Positions 24,518-35,351 are shown, counted from the first letter of the stretch. The stretch is DNA of 35,626 nucleotides from Streptomyces boluensis (GCF_009908195.1 NZ_JAAAHS010000031.1:1-35626), one strand, 5' to 3'. Numbers and translations: made by a program. The notes: generated by a model from the letters alone, not told the origin.

Positions 24518-24554
24518 GAGCCTGGCAGCGGAGCCGGAAACAATCAAGCGTGCT
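24518..24554 (-). promoter_or_regulatory. Ligase-operon promoter and TetR operator
   Basis: On the minus strand: -35 TTGATT (24542-24547), 17-bp spacer, -10 CAGGCT (24519-24524). The -35 is overlapped by AGCACGCTTGATTGTTTC (24537-24554), which contains an inverted CAAGC/GCTTG-type repeat with one arm imperfect here. The same block, with identical spacing, is at 35383-35419. Confidence 0.75.
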
Positions 24555-24565
24555 GGTTCAGCTCG

Positions 24566-24598
24566 GGTCAGCTACAGGTCAGCTACAGGTCAGCTACG
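24566..24598. repeat. GGTCAGCTACA tandem repeat
   Basis: Three 11-bp units just upstream of the ligase promoter, in the gap behind the GH18 gene; non-coding. Confidence 0.85.
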
Positions 24599-24688
24599 GG
24601 TTCAGCTTCGGTCGAGGCCGGAACGGGTCCGCCCGTCGGGCCTGGCGCGAACACCAGGGCCGACGGGCGGAGTTGAGCGATCACGCAG

Positions 24689-24743
24689 GGATCACGCCGG
24701 AATCAGGTCAGGATCACGCCGGGATCAGGTCGGGATCAGGTCG
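24689..24743. repeat. 22-bp tandem repeat at the GH18 3' end
   Basis: Two units of GGATCACGCCGG(A/G)ATCAGGTC(A/G) and a half unit; the half unit includes the GH18 stop codon (24736-24738). Confidence 0.85.
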
Positions 24744-27700
24744 GGTCGCCCTCGTAGTCGGGCCGGATGGCCAGCTTGCCCGCGTCCCACAGCTCGAAGA
24801 CGCGCGCCTTGCACTCCTTGTCGGTCTTCACTTCGTCCGCGAGGGCGAGGCCGATCTCGTTGTTCTTCTCGTCCGCCTTGTTGTCCGCGTCGGTTCCGGG
24901 GCGGCCGCGCTCGTGCGCCTCGCCCATCGCCATGGCGAACTCCTCGCCCAGCCTCTTCTTGAGGAGGCACTGCCAGAACACGTGGCGAACGGAGTTCTGC
25001 TTCTCCGCGTCCGTCATGTGCTCGACCAGCTGAAGCACCTCCACGTGCACCCCGGCCCACTTGACGATCTTCGTGGGGTTCTTGAGAGCCACGTAGACCT
25101 CCGGGCCGGAAACGTTCTTCCCGATCAGCCAGACGTAGTGGTCGATGGCGGAAGGGCCCTCTTCGAGGAGACTCTTCTCCAGCCGCGACAGAACACGCGC
25201 GTACGACGCCATGTTCTGCGACGTGTCCGCCAGGTTGTCGGCGATCACCTTGGACGCGCCGATGCCGAGTCCGACGACGAGCAGGTACAGGGGGACGAGC
25301 GGGAGCGCCTCAGGAGCGATGAACGCGATCGTGGCCACGCCCGCGAGCGCCGTGGCGCCGGTCTTGCCGAGATCCCGGGGGGCGATGCCCTGCGCCGCGT
25401 CGATCTTCTGGCGGGTCTCCACCATGGTGTCGTACACCTTCGCGCCCGGCACGGTGTTGCATTCGCAGCGGAATTCGGCGTCCCTGGTGACGCTCATCGA
25501 CATGGTCCAGTCGCCGGCCTGCGGGTCCTTGACGATCAGGTACCGGATGGAGTCGCCGGACATCTTGACGACCTTGCCGTCCTCGTCGACGTCCTCGTCG
25601 TAGCTGTTCCCGTCGGGGTCCTCGATGGTCATGACGACGCCCTCGGGGAAATCGGCCGTGCCCTCGCCTTTGGTGATCACCGAGTAGAGGAACGGCGCGT
25701 CCTCGCCGATGCTCATCGTGTTCGTCAGGTTGAACCGCTCGACATTGCCCAGGCCCTCCAGGTCCTTCGCGGGCAGGGTGTCGACCTGGCAGTACATGCA
25801 GTCGTGGTCGCCCTTGGCCTGCGCGGTGAACGCGGGAATGCGGCTGAGTTCGTCGCTGACGTCGAAAAGGCCCCAGAGCCCGCCGACGCCCTTGTCCTCG
25901 ATCTCCGTCGGCTCGTCGAAGTACTGCCCCGCGATGAGTGCCGGGGTCTGCTTCGCGGCCTCCTGCCAGTCGTCGCTCATGGAGAGGCCCCAGAGCCGCG
26001 AGGCGTACCGCGTGTACCCGTCGGGCCCGTCGTCCTTCTTCTCCACGTGCCCCCAGAACCAGTCCGGGACATCGTCGTTGTCGAGGACGTCGAACTCGCC
26101 CCAGAGCCCGAGGGCGCCCTTGTCGACGATGCGGGTGGGCCGGTTGAAGTACTGGCGCTTGACCACGGCCGGGCAGTTCTGGGCGACGCTTTTCCAGTCC
26201 GCGTCGTCGGGGATGTTCCACAGCCGCGCCGAGAACTGGCGCATGCCGTTGTCCTGCTCGCCGTCGTCCTGGAACTGCAGCGGGCCGGCCGCGTGCCCCA
26301 GGAAACCCATGGAGTCCCACAGGTACGAGTTGGCCACGGGGACCGGCGGGTCCTCGATGGGCTGGGGCTCGACGACCGGGTTGCCGGAGGCGCGGTACAG
26401 GGCCTCGATGATGCCGTCGCCGTCTTCCCAGGCGTCATTGGAGAGTTCCCAGATGATGACGCCCTGCGCGCCCACATCCTTGAGGAACTCGAGCTTCGTG
26501 ACGGCGGTGTCCGGGGTCTCGAAATAGATGTTGTGCCGGTACGGGTACTCGCCGGGCGGCAGCGGATCCTTCAGCTCGGGCCGGGGCGTCTTCCCCTCGA
26601 CCTTGATGTTCGCGTTCTCGGCGTCGAGCGCGTCGGGATATTCGTCCAGGATTTCCTTGTACCGCAACACCTTGTATCCCGGGGGCACTTCACCGGTCAG
26701 GTCGTCCGGCTCCTTGGCGGCGGCGAAGTCGTAGCCGTACACGGGCACTCCGGCCGCGATCTTGCCGCGGTCGACGCCCTGCCCCTTTCCCTGCCAGTTC
26801 GTGAACAGCGGATTCGTCCAGTACCAGAGGCAGTCCTCGACGGACAGAATCGGATTGTTCTCCAGGGCGTCGCCCTCCGGGGCGTTCGGATTCGCTCCGG
26901 CTCCCGGCCAGCCACCCTGCTGCTCGTCGAGATACGACTCCAGATAGACGTCCGCCTCACGGATCTCCGCCGTGTCCTTTCCGCGGATCTTCTGCAGCGC
27001 GGAATGCGGGCCGACCGGGGACTTGTCCCACGACCCGGTGAGGTCGTAGGTCATCACGCCGATCCAGTCGAGGTGTTCGGCCATGTCGGGGTCGTAATTG
27101 TTGCCGTACCACGAGGTGCCGAAGACGGCCGCCGACACGATCTTGTCGGGCATGGCCTCCTTCAGCTTCTCGGCGAACAGGGTCAGGCCCCGCCCCGCGG
27201 GGTGCGGCCCGTCCGCCTTCAGCCGGCCGCCCTGGTCCCCCTGACCGGGCCGGCCCCACCAGCACTCCAGGTCGAGGTCGACGCCGGCCAGGTCGTTGCC
27301 GGTGACGTAGTCCACGACCTTGCGCACGGTCTGGTCGAGCTTCGGGGACGCCGGGTCGTTGCCGATCGCCGTCATCAGGTCCAGGAAGGCGAAGTCGTTC
27401 GCACCGCCGAGGGCGACCATGATCTTCGTCCCGTACGGCTCCGAGGCCATGTGCACGTCCGGGAGGATCTCACTGATCTCCCGGACCGACTTGGGGTCGA
27501 ATTCCCCGGCCTTCTCGTCGCTGAACGTCAGGAACGCGATGAGGCCGTGCGTGAGGTACTGGTACATCACGCCGTTGCCGTAGTCGAAGCCTTCCTGCTT
27601 CCGCCAGGTCGGGATGTAGGCGATGATTTTCGCCCGCTCGGTCTCCTTGTGCTCAGTCTTGTCGTACAACTCGTCGAAGTGCCGCCACCCGTTCTCATTG

Positions 27701-27840
27701 GGGTCCCCCACCCCCGGCTCCGAGGCCCAGAAAGCGGCCCGGAAAATGTTGCCCTTGTACTTGGCGACGGCACCTGCCTGGTAACCCTCGGGCTTCTGCT
27801 TCCACTCGGGTACGTCAGGGTAATCCGACGAATTTCCCAC
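24736..27840 (-). CDS. Multidomain GH18 protein with toxin-like C-terminal domain
   Basis: 1034 residues from a GTG with a strong GGGGGAG 8 nt upstream; a TTG at 27888 is a weak alternative. No Sec/Tat signal. Order: chitin-binding-like module (about 12-60), GH18 domain (about 70-440) with catalytic DLDLE (Asp188, Asp190, Glu192) and M263-T-Y-D, closing VIIWELSND; then two ~75-residue Trp-rich repeats (each with SRLW or SARLW, DW, YF-x2-PT-x-I-x-DKG, GLWG-x-FDV, about 510-660); a beta region with several Cys (CMYCQ, CECN); two hydrophobic helices (about 818-865); and a last domain (about 940-1034) with RHVFWQ, GEAHERG, and DEKNNEIG, as seen at the C-termini of polymorphic toxins (I believe DUF6973). 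It probably hydrolyses or binds GlcNAc polymers and carries a C-terminal effector. Not part of the flanking pathway. Confidence 0.85.
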   Translation of the reverse strand: MGNSSDYPDVPEWKQKPEGYQAGAVAKYKGNIFRAAFWASEPGVGDPNENGWRHFDELYDKTEHKETERAKIIAYIPTWRKQEGFDYGNGVMYQYLTHGLIAFLTFSDEKAGEFDPKSVREISEILPDVHMASEPYGTKIMVALGGANDFAFLDLMTAIGNDPASPKLDQTVRKVVDYVTGNDLAGVDLDLECWWGRPGQGDQGGRLKADGPHPAGRGLTLFAEKLKEAMPDKIVSAAVFGTSWYGNNYDPDMAEHLDWIGVMTYDLTGSWDKSPVGPHSALQKIRGKDTAEIREADVYLESYLDEQQGGWPGAGANPNAPEGDALENNPILSVEDCLWYWTNPLFTNWQGKGQGVDRGKIAAGVPVYGYDFAAAKEPDDLTGEVPPGYKVLRYKEILDEYPDALDAENANIKVEGKTPRPELKDPLPPGEYPYRHNIYFETPDTAVTKLEFLKDVGAQGVIIWELSNDAWEDGDGIIEALYRASGNPVVEPQPIEDPPVPVANSYLWDSMGFLGHAAGPLQFQDDGEQDNGMRQFSARLWNIPDDADWKSVAQNCPAVVKRQYFNRPTRIVDKGALGLWGEFDVLDNDDVPDWFWGHVEKKDDGPDGYTRYASRLWGLSMSDDWQEAAKQTPALIAGQYFDEPTEIEDKGVGGLWGLFDVSDELSRIPAFTAQAKGDHDCMYCQVDTLPAKDLEGLGNVERFNLTNTMSIGEDAPFLYSVITKGEGTADFPEGVVMTIEDPDGNSYDEDVDEDGKVVKMSGDSIRYLIVKDPQAGDWTMSMSVTRDAEFRCECNTVPGAKVYDTMVETRQKIDAAQGIAPRDLGKTGATALAGVATIAFIAPEALPLVPLYLLVVGLGIGASKVIADNLADTSQNMASYARVLSRLEKSLLEEGPSAIDHYVWLIGKNVSGPEVYVALKNPTKIVKWAGVHVEVLQLVEHMTDAEKQNSVRHVFWQCLLKKRLGEEFAMAMGEAHERGRPGTDADNKADEKNNEIGLALADEVKTDKECKARVFELWDAGKLAIRPDYEGDPT

Positions 27841-28042
27841 TGAACTCACTCCCCCTGGTTCGGTGTTCGTACGTTCACGACCACTCAACCAAGTCGCCCT
27901 CGTCCGGGCCCAGAGCAGATTCAGCCCTCCCGTCGGCTGTGAACATCGTCTCAGCGGGCGCGCCGAGTTGAATTCCCCGAAGGCGGTGGCTTAACGCCCG
28001 GGAAACGCGCGACTCGTATTCCCTCCCGGAGTGCGAATCCGC

Positions 28043-29209
28043 TCAGTAGGACTTCGGAAGCCCCAGCGACTGATGGGACACGAAGTTGAGGATCATGTCG
28101 CGGCTGACCGGGGCGATGCGGGCGACTCGGGCCGCCGTGATGAGGGAGGCCAGTCCGTACTCGCGGGTGAGGCCGTTGCCGCCCAGGGTATGGACCGCTT
28201 GGTCCACCGCCTGGACGCAGGCGTCCGCTGCCGCGAACTTCGCCATGTTGGCCGCCTCGCCCGCGCCCATGTCGTCGCCCGTGTCGTACAGATGGGCCGC
28301 CTTCTGCATCATCAGGCGGGCCAGCTCCAGGTCGATGTGGGCCTTGGCCAGCGGGTGCGCGATGGCCTGGTGGGCGCCGATGGGGGCCTTCCAGACGGTG
28401 CGTTCCTTCGCGTAGGCGACCGCGCGGGAGATCGCGTACCGGCCCATGCCGATGGCGAACGCGGCCGTCATGACGCGTTCCGGGTTGAGGCCAGCGAAGA
28501 GTTGCAGGAGGCCCGCGTCCTCGTCGCCGACCAGCGCGTCCGCAGGGAGCCGCACATCGTCGAGGACCAGCTCGAACTGCTTCTCCGGGGCCTGGAGTTC
28601 CATGTCGATTTGGTGGCGCTGGAAGCCCGGCGCGTCCCGGTCGACGATGAAGAGGCAGGGCTTGAGGCTGCCGGTGCGGGCGTCCTCGGTGCGGCCTACG
28701 ATGAGGGTGGCGTCGGCGATGTCGACGCCGGAGACGAACACCTTGCGGCCGGTGAGCAGCCAGTCGCCCGAGGCGGCGTCGCGGCGGGCCGTGGTGGTGA
28801 TGCGGTGCGAGTTGGAGCCCGCGTCGGGTTCGGTGATGCCGAAGGCCATCGTGCGGCTGCCGTCCGCCAGGCCGGGCAGCCAGGCCTGCTTCTGCTCCTC
28901 GGTACCGAAGCGGGCGATGACCGTGCCGCAGATCGCGGGCGAGACGACCATCATCAGGAGCGGGCAGCCGGCGGCCCCCAACTCTTCGAGCACGATGGAG
29001 AGTTCGGCTATGCCGCCGCCTCCGCCGCCGTACTCCTCGGGCAGGCTCACCCCGAGGTAGCCGAGCTTCGCGGCGTCGGCCCACAGTTCGTCGGGGTGGG
29101 CCTCGGCGCGGACGACCTTGGTCATGTAGTCGCGGCCGTAGCGGTTGCCGAGCGCGGCGACGGCGGCGCGCAGTTGCTTGTGCTCCTCGGTTTCCAGGGT
29201 GGCAGTCAT
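28043..29209 (-). CDS. Acyl-CoA dehydrogenase
   Basis: 388 residues, FAD-dependent. It introduces the alpha-beta double bond into the acyl-CoA before carboxylation, as isovaleryl- or citronellyl-CoA dehydrogenase would. Motifs: LGVSLPEEYGGGGGGIAELS, MAFGITEPDAGSNS (FAD/substrate), LTGRKVFVSGVDIADATLIV, ERVMTAAFAIGMGRYAISRA, IGAHQAIAHPLAKAHIDLEL, and the C-terminal TLGGNGLTREYGLASLITAA. Its ATG overlaps the carboxylase stop by one base (TGATG) and has GGAGAG upstream, so it is the last gene of the five-gene operon. About 200 bp separate it from the GH18 gene. Confidence 0.95.
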   Translation of the reverse strand: MTATLETEEHKQLRAAVAALGNRYGRDYMTKVVRAEAHPDELWADAAKLGYLGVSLPEEYGGGGGGIAELSIVLEELGAAGCPLLMMVVSPAICGTVIARFGTEEQKQAWLPGLADGSRTMAFGITEPDAGSNSHRITTTARRDAASGDWLLTGRKVFVSGVDIADATLIVGRTEDARTGSLKPCLFIVDRDAPGFQRHQIDMELQAPEKQFELVLDDVRLPADALVGDEDAGLLQLFAGLNPERVMTAAFAIGMGRYAISRAVAYAKERTVWKAPIGAHQAIAHPLAKAHIDLELARLMMQKAAHLYDTGDDMGAGEAANMAKFAAADACVQAVDQAVHTLGGNGLTREYGLASLITAARVARIAPVSRDMILNFVSHQSLGLPKSY

Positions 29210-31086
29210 CAAGAACTCTCCTCCTGTGCGGATTCCGGTACGACGACGGCGAGCAGGGCGCCGACCTCGACCTGGCGGCCGGGCGCGGCGTGGAGTGCGG
29301 TGAGGGTGCCGGAGGCGGGAGCGGTCACGCGGTGCTCCATCTTCATCGCCTCCAGCCAGAGCAGGGGTTGCCCGGCGGTCACGGCGGCACCCTCGGCAAG
29401 CCCCTCCGCGAGGCGTACGACGGTGCCGGGCATCGGCGCGAGCAGCGAACCGGGTGCCTGGGTGGCGGTGGCGTCGGGGAAGCGGGGCAGCGCGGTGTAC
29501 GCGGCGCCGTTGACGTACACCTGGCCGGACGAGGCGTAGCGCGCGACCCTGAACTGCCGCCGTACGCCCGCCACTTCGAGGACGACGAGCTCGGGTCCGG
29601 CGGCGAGTACCCGTACACCTTCGGCCTCCGGTCCGGTACGGGTGTGCCGGTAGCGGACCTCGTGCTCGGTGCCGTCCGGCTCGGCCCGGTAGTGCTTGAC
29701 CTGGTCCTGGGAGTGCAGGTTGCGGAAGCCTCCGAACCGGGGGGACCGGCCGTGTGCGTCGGCGAGCGCGGCGGCCAGCGGCGCGCGCGGGTCCGGTGTG
29801 TGCGACGTCAGCTCGCCCAGGTGGCGGTCGTAGAAGCCGGTGTCCAGGCGGGCCGCGACGAACTCCGGGTGGCGCAGGGAGCGGACGAGGAAGTCGCGGT
29901 TGGTGACCGGGCCGTGCACCTCGGCCCGCTCCAGGGCCCCGGCCAGGCGGCGCAGTGCCTCGGCGCGGGTCGGGGCGTGCGCGACGGCCTTGGCGAGCAT
30001 CGGGTCGTAGTGCACGCCGATGGTGTCGCCGTCCGCGCAGCCGGTGTCGACCCTCACCCCCGATACGGAGAAGCGGTGCAGTGTGCCGGTCTGCGGGGCG
30101 AAGCCGTGCGCCGGGTCCTCGGCGTACAGCCGGGCCTCGACGGCGTGCCCGTGCGGTGCGGGCGGCTCCGGGTCCAACGCGAAACCCTCGGCGACGCGCA
30201 GCTGCAGCGCGACCAGGTCGATCCCGAACACGGCCTCGGTGACGGGGTGTTCGACCTGGAGGCGGGTGTTCATCTCCAGGAACTGGGCCCGGCCGTCGGG
30301 CCCGACCAGGAACTCGACGGTGCCCGCGCCCACGTAGCCCGTCGCCCGCGCGGCCCGTACCGCCTGCTCGTACAGGGACTCCACGAGGGCCGGGCCGAGG
30401 CCGGGCGCCGGGGCCTCCTCGATCACCTTCTGGTGGCGGCGCTGGAGTGAGCAGTCGCGGGTGCCGAGCGGCCACACCGTGCCGTGGGTGTCGGCGAGGA
30501 GCTGCACCTCGACGTGCCGGCCGCCCTCGACGTACGGCTCGACGAACACCTCGCCGTCCCCGAAAGCGCTCGCCGCCTCCGCCGCAGCGGCCGCCAACTC
30601 CCGGTCCAGGTCGGCCAGTTCACGTACGACGCGCATGCCGCGACCGCCGCCGCCCGCCGCCGCTTTCACGAGGACCGGAAGGTCCGCCTCGGTCACCCCG
30701 GAGAGCGGTGCGATGCCCATGAGTTCCTTGGCGCGCGGCTTCGACGCCATCGCCTCGATCGCCTCGGGCGGCGGGCCGATCCAGCGCAGGCCCGCGTCGG
30801 TCACGGCCCGCGCGAAGTCGGCGTTCTCGGACAGGAAGCCGTAGCCGGGGTGGACGGCGTCGGCCCCGGCGGCTTGCGCGGCCTTCACGATCAGGTCGCC
30901 GCGCAGATAGGTGTCGGCGGGCGCCGAGCCCGGCAGGCGTACGGCCGTATCCGCCTCGCGTACGTGCAGGGCGTCCGCGTCGGCGTCGGAGTACACGGCG
31001 ACCGTGGCGATGCCGAGCGCGCGGCAGGTGCGGAAGACCCGGCAGGCGATCTCGCCGCGGTTGGCGACGAGGAGAGTTCCGATCAT
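29209..31086 (-). CDS. Acyl-CoA carboxylase alpha subunit (biotin carboxylase + BCCP)
   Basis: 625 residues. The N-terminal biotin carboxylase (IGTLLVANRGEIACRVFRTC, HPGYGFLSENADFA, ATP-grasp loop KAAAGGGGRGMR, and EMNTRLQVEHPVTEAVFGID) charges biotin with bicarbonate; the C-terminal BCCP domain carries biotin on the Lys of EAMKME. A middle BT-like region joins them, the layout of methylcrotonyl-, geranyl- or propionyl-CoA carboxylase alpha chains. The stretch between ASKPRAKELM and the Gly-rich loop is somewhat shorter than usual. The ATG at 31086 begins the standard MIGTLLVANRG; GTG 31104 is possible. It works with the beta subunit encoded 110 bp upstream. Confidence 0.96.
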   Translation of the reverse strand: MIGTLLVANRGEIACRVFRTCRALGIATVAVYSDADADALHVREADTAVRLPGSAPADTYLRGDLIVKAAQAAGADAVHPGYGFLSENADFARAVTDAGLRWIGPPPEAIEAMASKPRAKELMGIAPLSGVTEADLPVLVKAAAGGGGRGMRVVRELADLDRELAAAAAEAASAFGDGEVFVEPYVEGGRHVEVQLLADTHGTVWPLGTRDCSLQRRHQKVIEEAPAPGLGPALVESLYEQAVRAARATGYVGAGTVEFLVGPDGRAQFLEMNTRLQVEHPVTEAVFGIDLVALQLRVAEGFALDPEPPAPHGHAVEARLYAEDPAHGFAPQTGTLHRFSVSGVRVDTGCADGDTIGVHYDPMLAKAVAHAPTRAEALRRLAGALERAEVHGPVTNRDFLVRSLRHPEFVAARLDTGFYDRHLGELTSHTPDPRAPLAAALADAHGRSPRFGGFRNLHSQDQVKHYRAEPDGTEHEVRYRHTRTGPEAEGVRVLAAGPELVVLEVAGVRRQFRVARYASSGQVYVNGAAYTALPRFPDATATQAPGSLLAPMPGTVVRLAEGLAEGAAVTAGQPLLWLEAMKMEHRVTAPASGTLTALHAAPGRQVEVGALLAVVVPESAQEESS

Positions 31087-31196
31087 GGGGAATGCTCTTT
31101 CCACTAGATCACCGCAACCATCAATTGAGGAACCACCACGGCGAGCGACCAGGTCCGCGAGAGCGGCGGCGGTTTAGCCGCAAAGGGCGCGTTCCC

Positions 31197-32795
<1,599 letters not shown>

Positions 32796-32826
32796 CGCAC
32801 GACCTCCGGGAACTGGGAAAGGAGGG

Positions 32827-34542
32827 TCACAGCAGTACCTCCGGTAGGTCGATGTGTCGGGAGCGCAGCCACTCCCCCAGGCCCTTGGCCTGCGGATCGA
32901 ACCGCGCCTGTGCGGCCACGCCGTCGCCGAGCAGCCCCTCGACGACGAAGTTCACGGCCCGCAGCTGCGGCAGCACATGCCGTACGACTCGCAACTCCCC
33001 TGTCTCCGGGAGGAGTTGCCGCAGCCGTTCGACGGTCAGCTCATGGACGAGCCAGCGCCAGGCCTCGTCGGTACGCACCCACACGCCGAGGTTGGCGTCG
33101 CCGCCCTTGTCGCCGCTGCGGGCCCCGGCGACCAGACCGAGCGGCACCCGCCGAGTCGGCCCCGCGGGCAGCGGCTCGGGCAGGGCGGGTTCCGGTACGT
33201 CTTCCAGTGCCCGGGTACGGACGGGCGCGGCGACCTCCACCCGGGACCCGTCCGGCAGTACGGCGATGTGCGGTACGTCGCCCTGCGCGGCGTACTCGGC
33301 GCGGAACACCCCGTAGGGGGCGCCCTTGCCGGGCGGCGCGGTGACGTGGAAGCCGGGGTAGCTGCCGAGGGCCAGCTCGACGGCGGCGCCGGTGACGGCC
33401 CGGCCGACCGCGTCCGCCTCCGGGTCGCGCACGACGAGCCGCAGCAGCGCGCTGGCGGTCTCCTCGGTGTCGGCGTCCGCCCGCTCGGTGCGGGCCAGCT
33501 CCCAACGCACATGCGCAGGACGTGACTTGGCCCGTGCGAACGCGTCCTCGACCTGCGCCTTGACCAGCTCGGCCTTGGCGTCGACGGCGAGCCCGGTGAG
33601 GACGAAGACGACCTCGTTGCGGAACCCGCCGAGCGCGTTGAGCCCCACCTTGAGCGTCGGCGGCGGCGCCTCCCCGCGCACCCCCTCGATCCGCACCCGG
33701 TCCGTGCCGTCCTGCCGCAGCCGTACGGAGTCGAGGCGGGCGGTCACGTCGGGGCCCGCGTACCGGGCGGGGCCGGTCTCGTAGAGGAGCTGGGCGGTGA
33801 CAGTGCCGATGTCGACGTAACCGCCGGTGCCGTCGTGCTTGGTGATGACGCTGGACCCGTCCGCGTGGATCTCCGCCAACGGGAAGCCGGGGCGCCGTAG
33901 TTCACGCACGGGGACGCGGCCCGGCGCGTCGAAGAAGGCGTAGTTGCCGCCGGTCGCCTGTGTCCCGCACTCCAGGACGTGCCCGGCGACGACGGCCCCC
34001 GCCAGCTCGTCGTACGCCTCGGGCCCCCAGCCGAAGTGCGCGGCGGCGGCCCCGCTGACGAGGGCGGCGTCGGTCACGCGTCCGGTGACGACAACATCGG
34101 CCCCGCCCCGGAGACAGGCGGCGGTGCCATGCCCACCGAGATAGGCGTTGGCAGTGAGCACCCCGTCACCCCAGCCGCCACGCGATACGAGGTCGTCCCC
34201 CTCGACATGCGCGACGGCACTTCCGACCCCGAGCCGTTCACTCAACTCCCGTACGCGGGCGGCGAGTCCGGCAGGATTCAGCCCTCCGGCATTGACGACG
34301 ATCCGCACACCGCGATCCTTGGCGAGCCCGAGGCACTCCTCGGCCTGCCGCAGAAACGTCTTGGCGTACCCGAGCTCCGGGTCGCGCAGCCGGTCACGGC
34401 CGAGGATCAGCAGGGTCAGCTCGGCGAGATAGTCGCCGGTCAGCACATCGAGCGGCCCGCCGGTGAGCATCTCGCGCACGGCGTCGAAGCGGTCGCCGTA
34501 GAACCCGGAGGCGTTTCCGATCCGCAGCGGCTGCCTGCTCAC
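32827..34542 (-). CDS. AtuA-like protein (DUF1446)
   Basis: 571 residues. A DUF1446 domain (RIGNASGFYGDRFDAVREML, LTGDYLAELTLLILGRDR, VVNAGGLNPAGLAARVREL, DVVVTGRVTDAALVSGAAAA) is fused to the AtuA-like C-terminal domain (VPLGLVAGARSGDKGGDANLG, then ELTVERLRQLLP). AtuA is needed for acyclic terpene (citronellol/geraniol) utilisation in Pseudomonas, but its reaction is unproven. The GTG overlaps the upstream gene's stop by 4 nt (GTGA), so the two are translationally coupled. Its presence is the main pointer to an atu-type rather than a plain leucine pathway. Confidence 0.92.
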   Translation of the reverse strand: MSRQPLRIGNASGFYGDRFDAVREMLTGGPLDVLTGDYLAELTLLILGRDRLRDPELGYAKTFLRQAEECLGLAKDRGVRIVVNAGGLNPAGLAARVRELSERLGVGSAVAHVEGDDLVSRGGWGDGVLTANAYLGGHGTAACLRGGADVVVTGRVTDAALVSGAAAAHFGWGPEAYDELAGAVVAGHVLECGTQATGGNYAFFDAPGRVPVRELRRPGFPLAEIHADGSSVITKHDGTGGYVDIGTVTAQLLYETGPARYAGPDVTARLDSVRLRQDGTDRVRIEGVRGEAPPPTLKVGLNALGGFRNEVVFVLTGLAVDAKAELVKAQVEDAFARAKSRPAHVRWELARTERADADTEETASALLRLVVRDPEADAVGRAVTGAAVELALGSYPGFHVTAPPGKGAPYGVFRAEYAAQGDVPHIAVLPDGSRVEVAAPVRTRALEDVPEPALPEPLPAGPTRRVPLGLVAGARSGDKGGDANLGVWVRTDEAWRWLVHELTVERLRQLLPETGELRVVRHVLPQLRAVNFVVEGLLGDGVAAQARFDPQAKGLGEWLRSRHIDLPEVLL

Positions 34543-35351
34543 GAGGCGCTCCCCGAGGCGGCACCCGGTCCGCCAGGGCTGCGCCCCTTCCCCGGCAGCC
34601 CGGCGAAGCACTGCGCGATGTCCAGCCAGCGGTCCGCGTCCACGCCCACCGCCCGCAGGTCGAGGTCGTCCCGGTGGGCCCGCTGGGTGACGAGGCGACA
34701 GAAGTCGTACGCGGACCCGGTGACCCGCTGGGCGGCACCCTCGGGCCCGTACGCCCACAACTCCCCGCCCGGCCCGGCGAGTTCAACCCGGAACTCCGCC
34801 TCCGGTACGGGCAAGCCCCGCACCCCGAAGGCGAAGTCCCGTGTCCGTACCCCGATGTGCGCCACGTGCCTCAGCCGCACGGTGGGCTCACGGCGCACGC
34901 CGAGCGCGTCGGCCACGTCCTGCCCGTGCGCCCAGGTCTCCATGAGCCGGGCGGTGGCCATCGAGGTCACGCTCATCGGCGGCCCGTACCAGGGCAACCG
35001 CGCCCCGGCCGGCGCGGACCGCAACGCCCGCTGCAACTGCTCACGCCCGTCCCGCCACCGCGCGAGCAGCTCGGCGACGGGCAGCTCGGCACCCTCTGCC
35101 GCCCCCTCGTCGACGAAGGAGGCGGGCGCGGCGACCGCCTTCTCCACCTCGCGCCCGAAGGCCTCGGCGTCGGTGGCGGCGAGCAGCGCGGTGCGGTCGG
35201 TCCAGGCGAGATGCGCGATCTGGTGGGCGACACTCCACCCGGCCGCGGGCGTGGGCAGCGCCCACTCCTCCACCTTCAACTCCCCCACCAGGGCGTCGAG
35301 TTCAGCACTCTCGTCACGCAGGTCGTCGAGCACGTACACGGGGTCGGGCAC
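34539..35351 (-). CDS. TIGR03084-family metal-binding (MDMPI/DinB-like) protein
   Basis: 270 residues with the DinB/MDMPI four-helix fold. Likely metal-binding His/Glu residues occur in SVAHQIAHLAWTDRTALL and MATARLMETWAHGQDVADAL, and the C-terminal half (FRVELAGPGGELWAYGPEGA) resembles the SCP-like domain. Proteins of this group (TIGR03084, from memory) often sit beside AtuA-like genes; their activity is unknown. The GTG follows GAGGGGAG. First gene of the five-gene operon; its promoter is 32-68 bp upstream. Confidence 0.9.
   Translation of the reverse strand: MPDPVYVLDDLRDESAELDALVGELKVEEWALPTPAAGWSVAHQIAHLAWTDRTALLAATDAEAFGREVEKAVAAPASFVDEGAAEGAELPVAELLARWRDGREQLQRALRSAPAGARLPWYGPPMSVTSMATARLMETWAHGQDVADALGVRREPTVRLRHVAHIGVRTRDFAFGVRGLPVPEAEFRVELAGPGGELWAYGPEGAAQRVTGSAYDFCRLVTQRAHRDDLDLRAVGVDADRWLDIAQCFAGLPGKGRSPGGPGAASGSAS

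Noticed and set aside
24478..27843. 1121-codon plus-strand open frame
   Set aside because: It is the exact antisense of the GH18 gene, whose frame carries catalytic motifs; the plus frame is Val/Gly/Arg-rich with no family signature.
28043..30475. 810-codon minus-strand frame through the dehydrogenase and carboxylase
   Set aside because: Only the last 388 codons (the dehydrogenase, from the ATG at 29209) are real; the upstream part is a shadow of the carboxylase.
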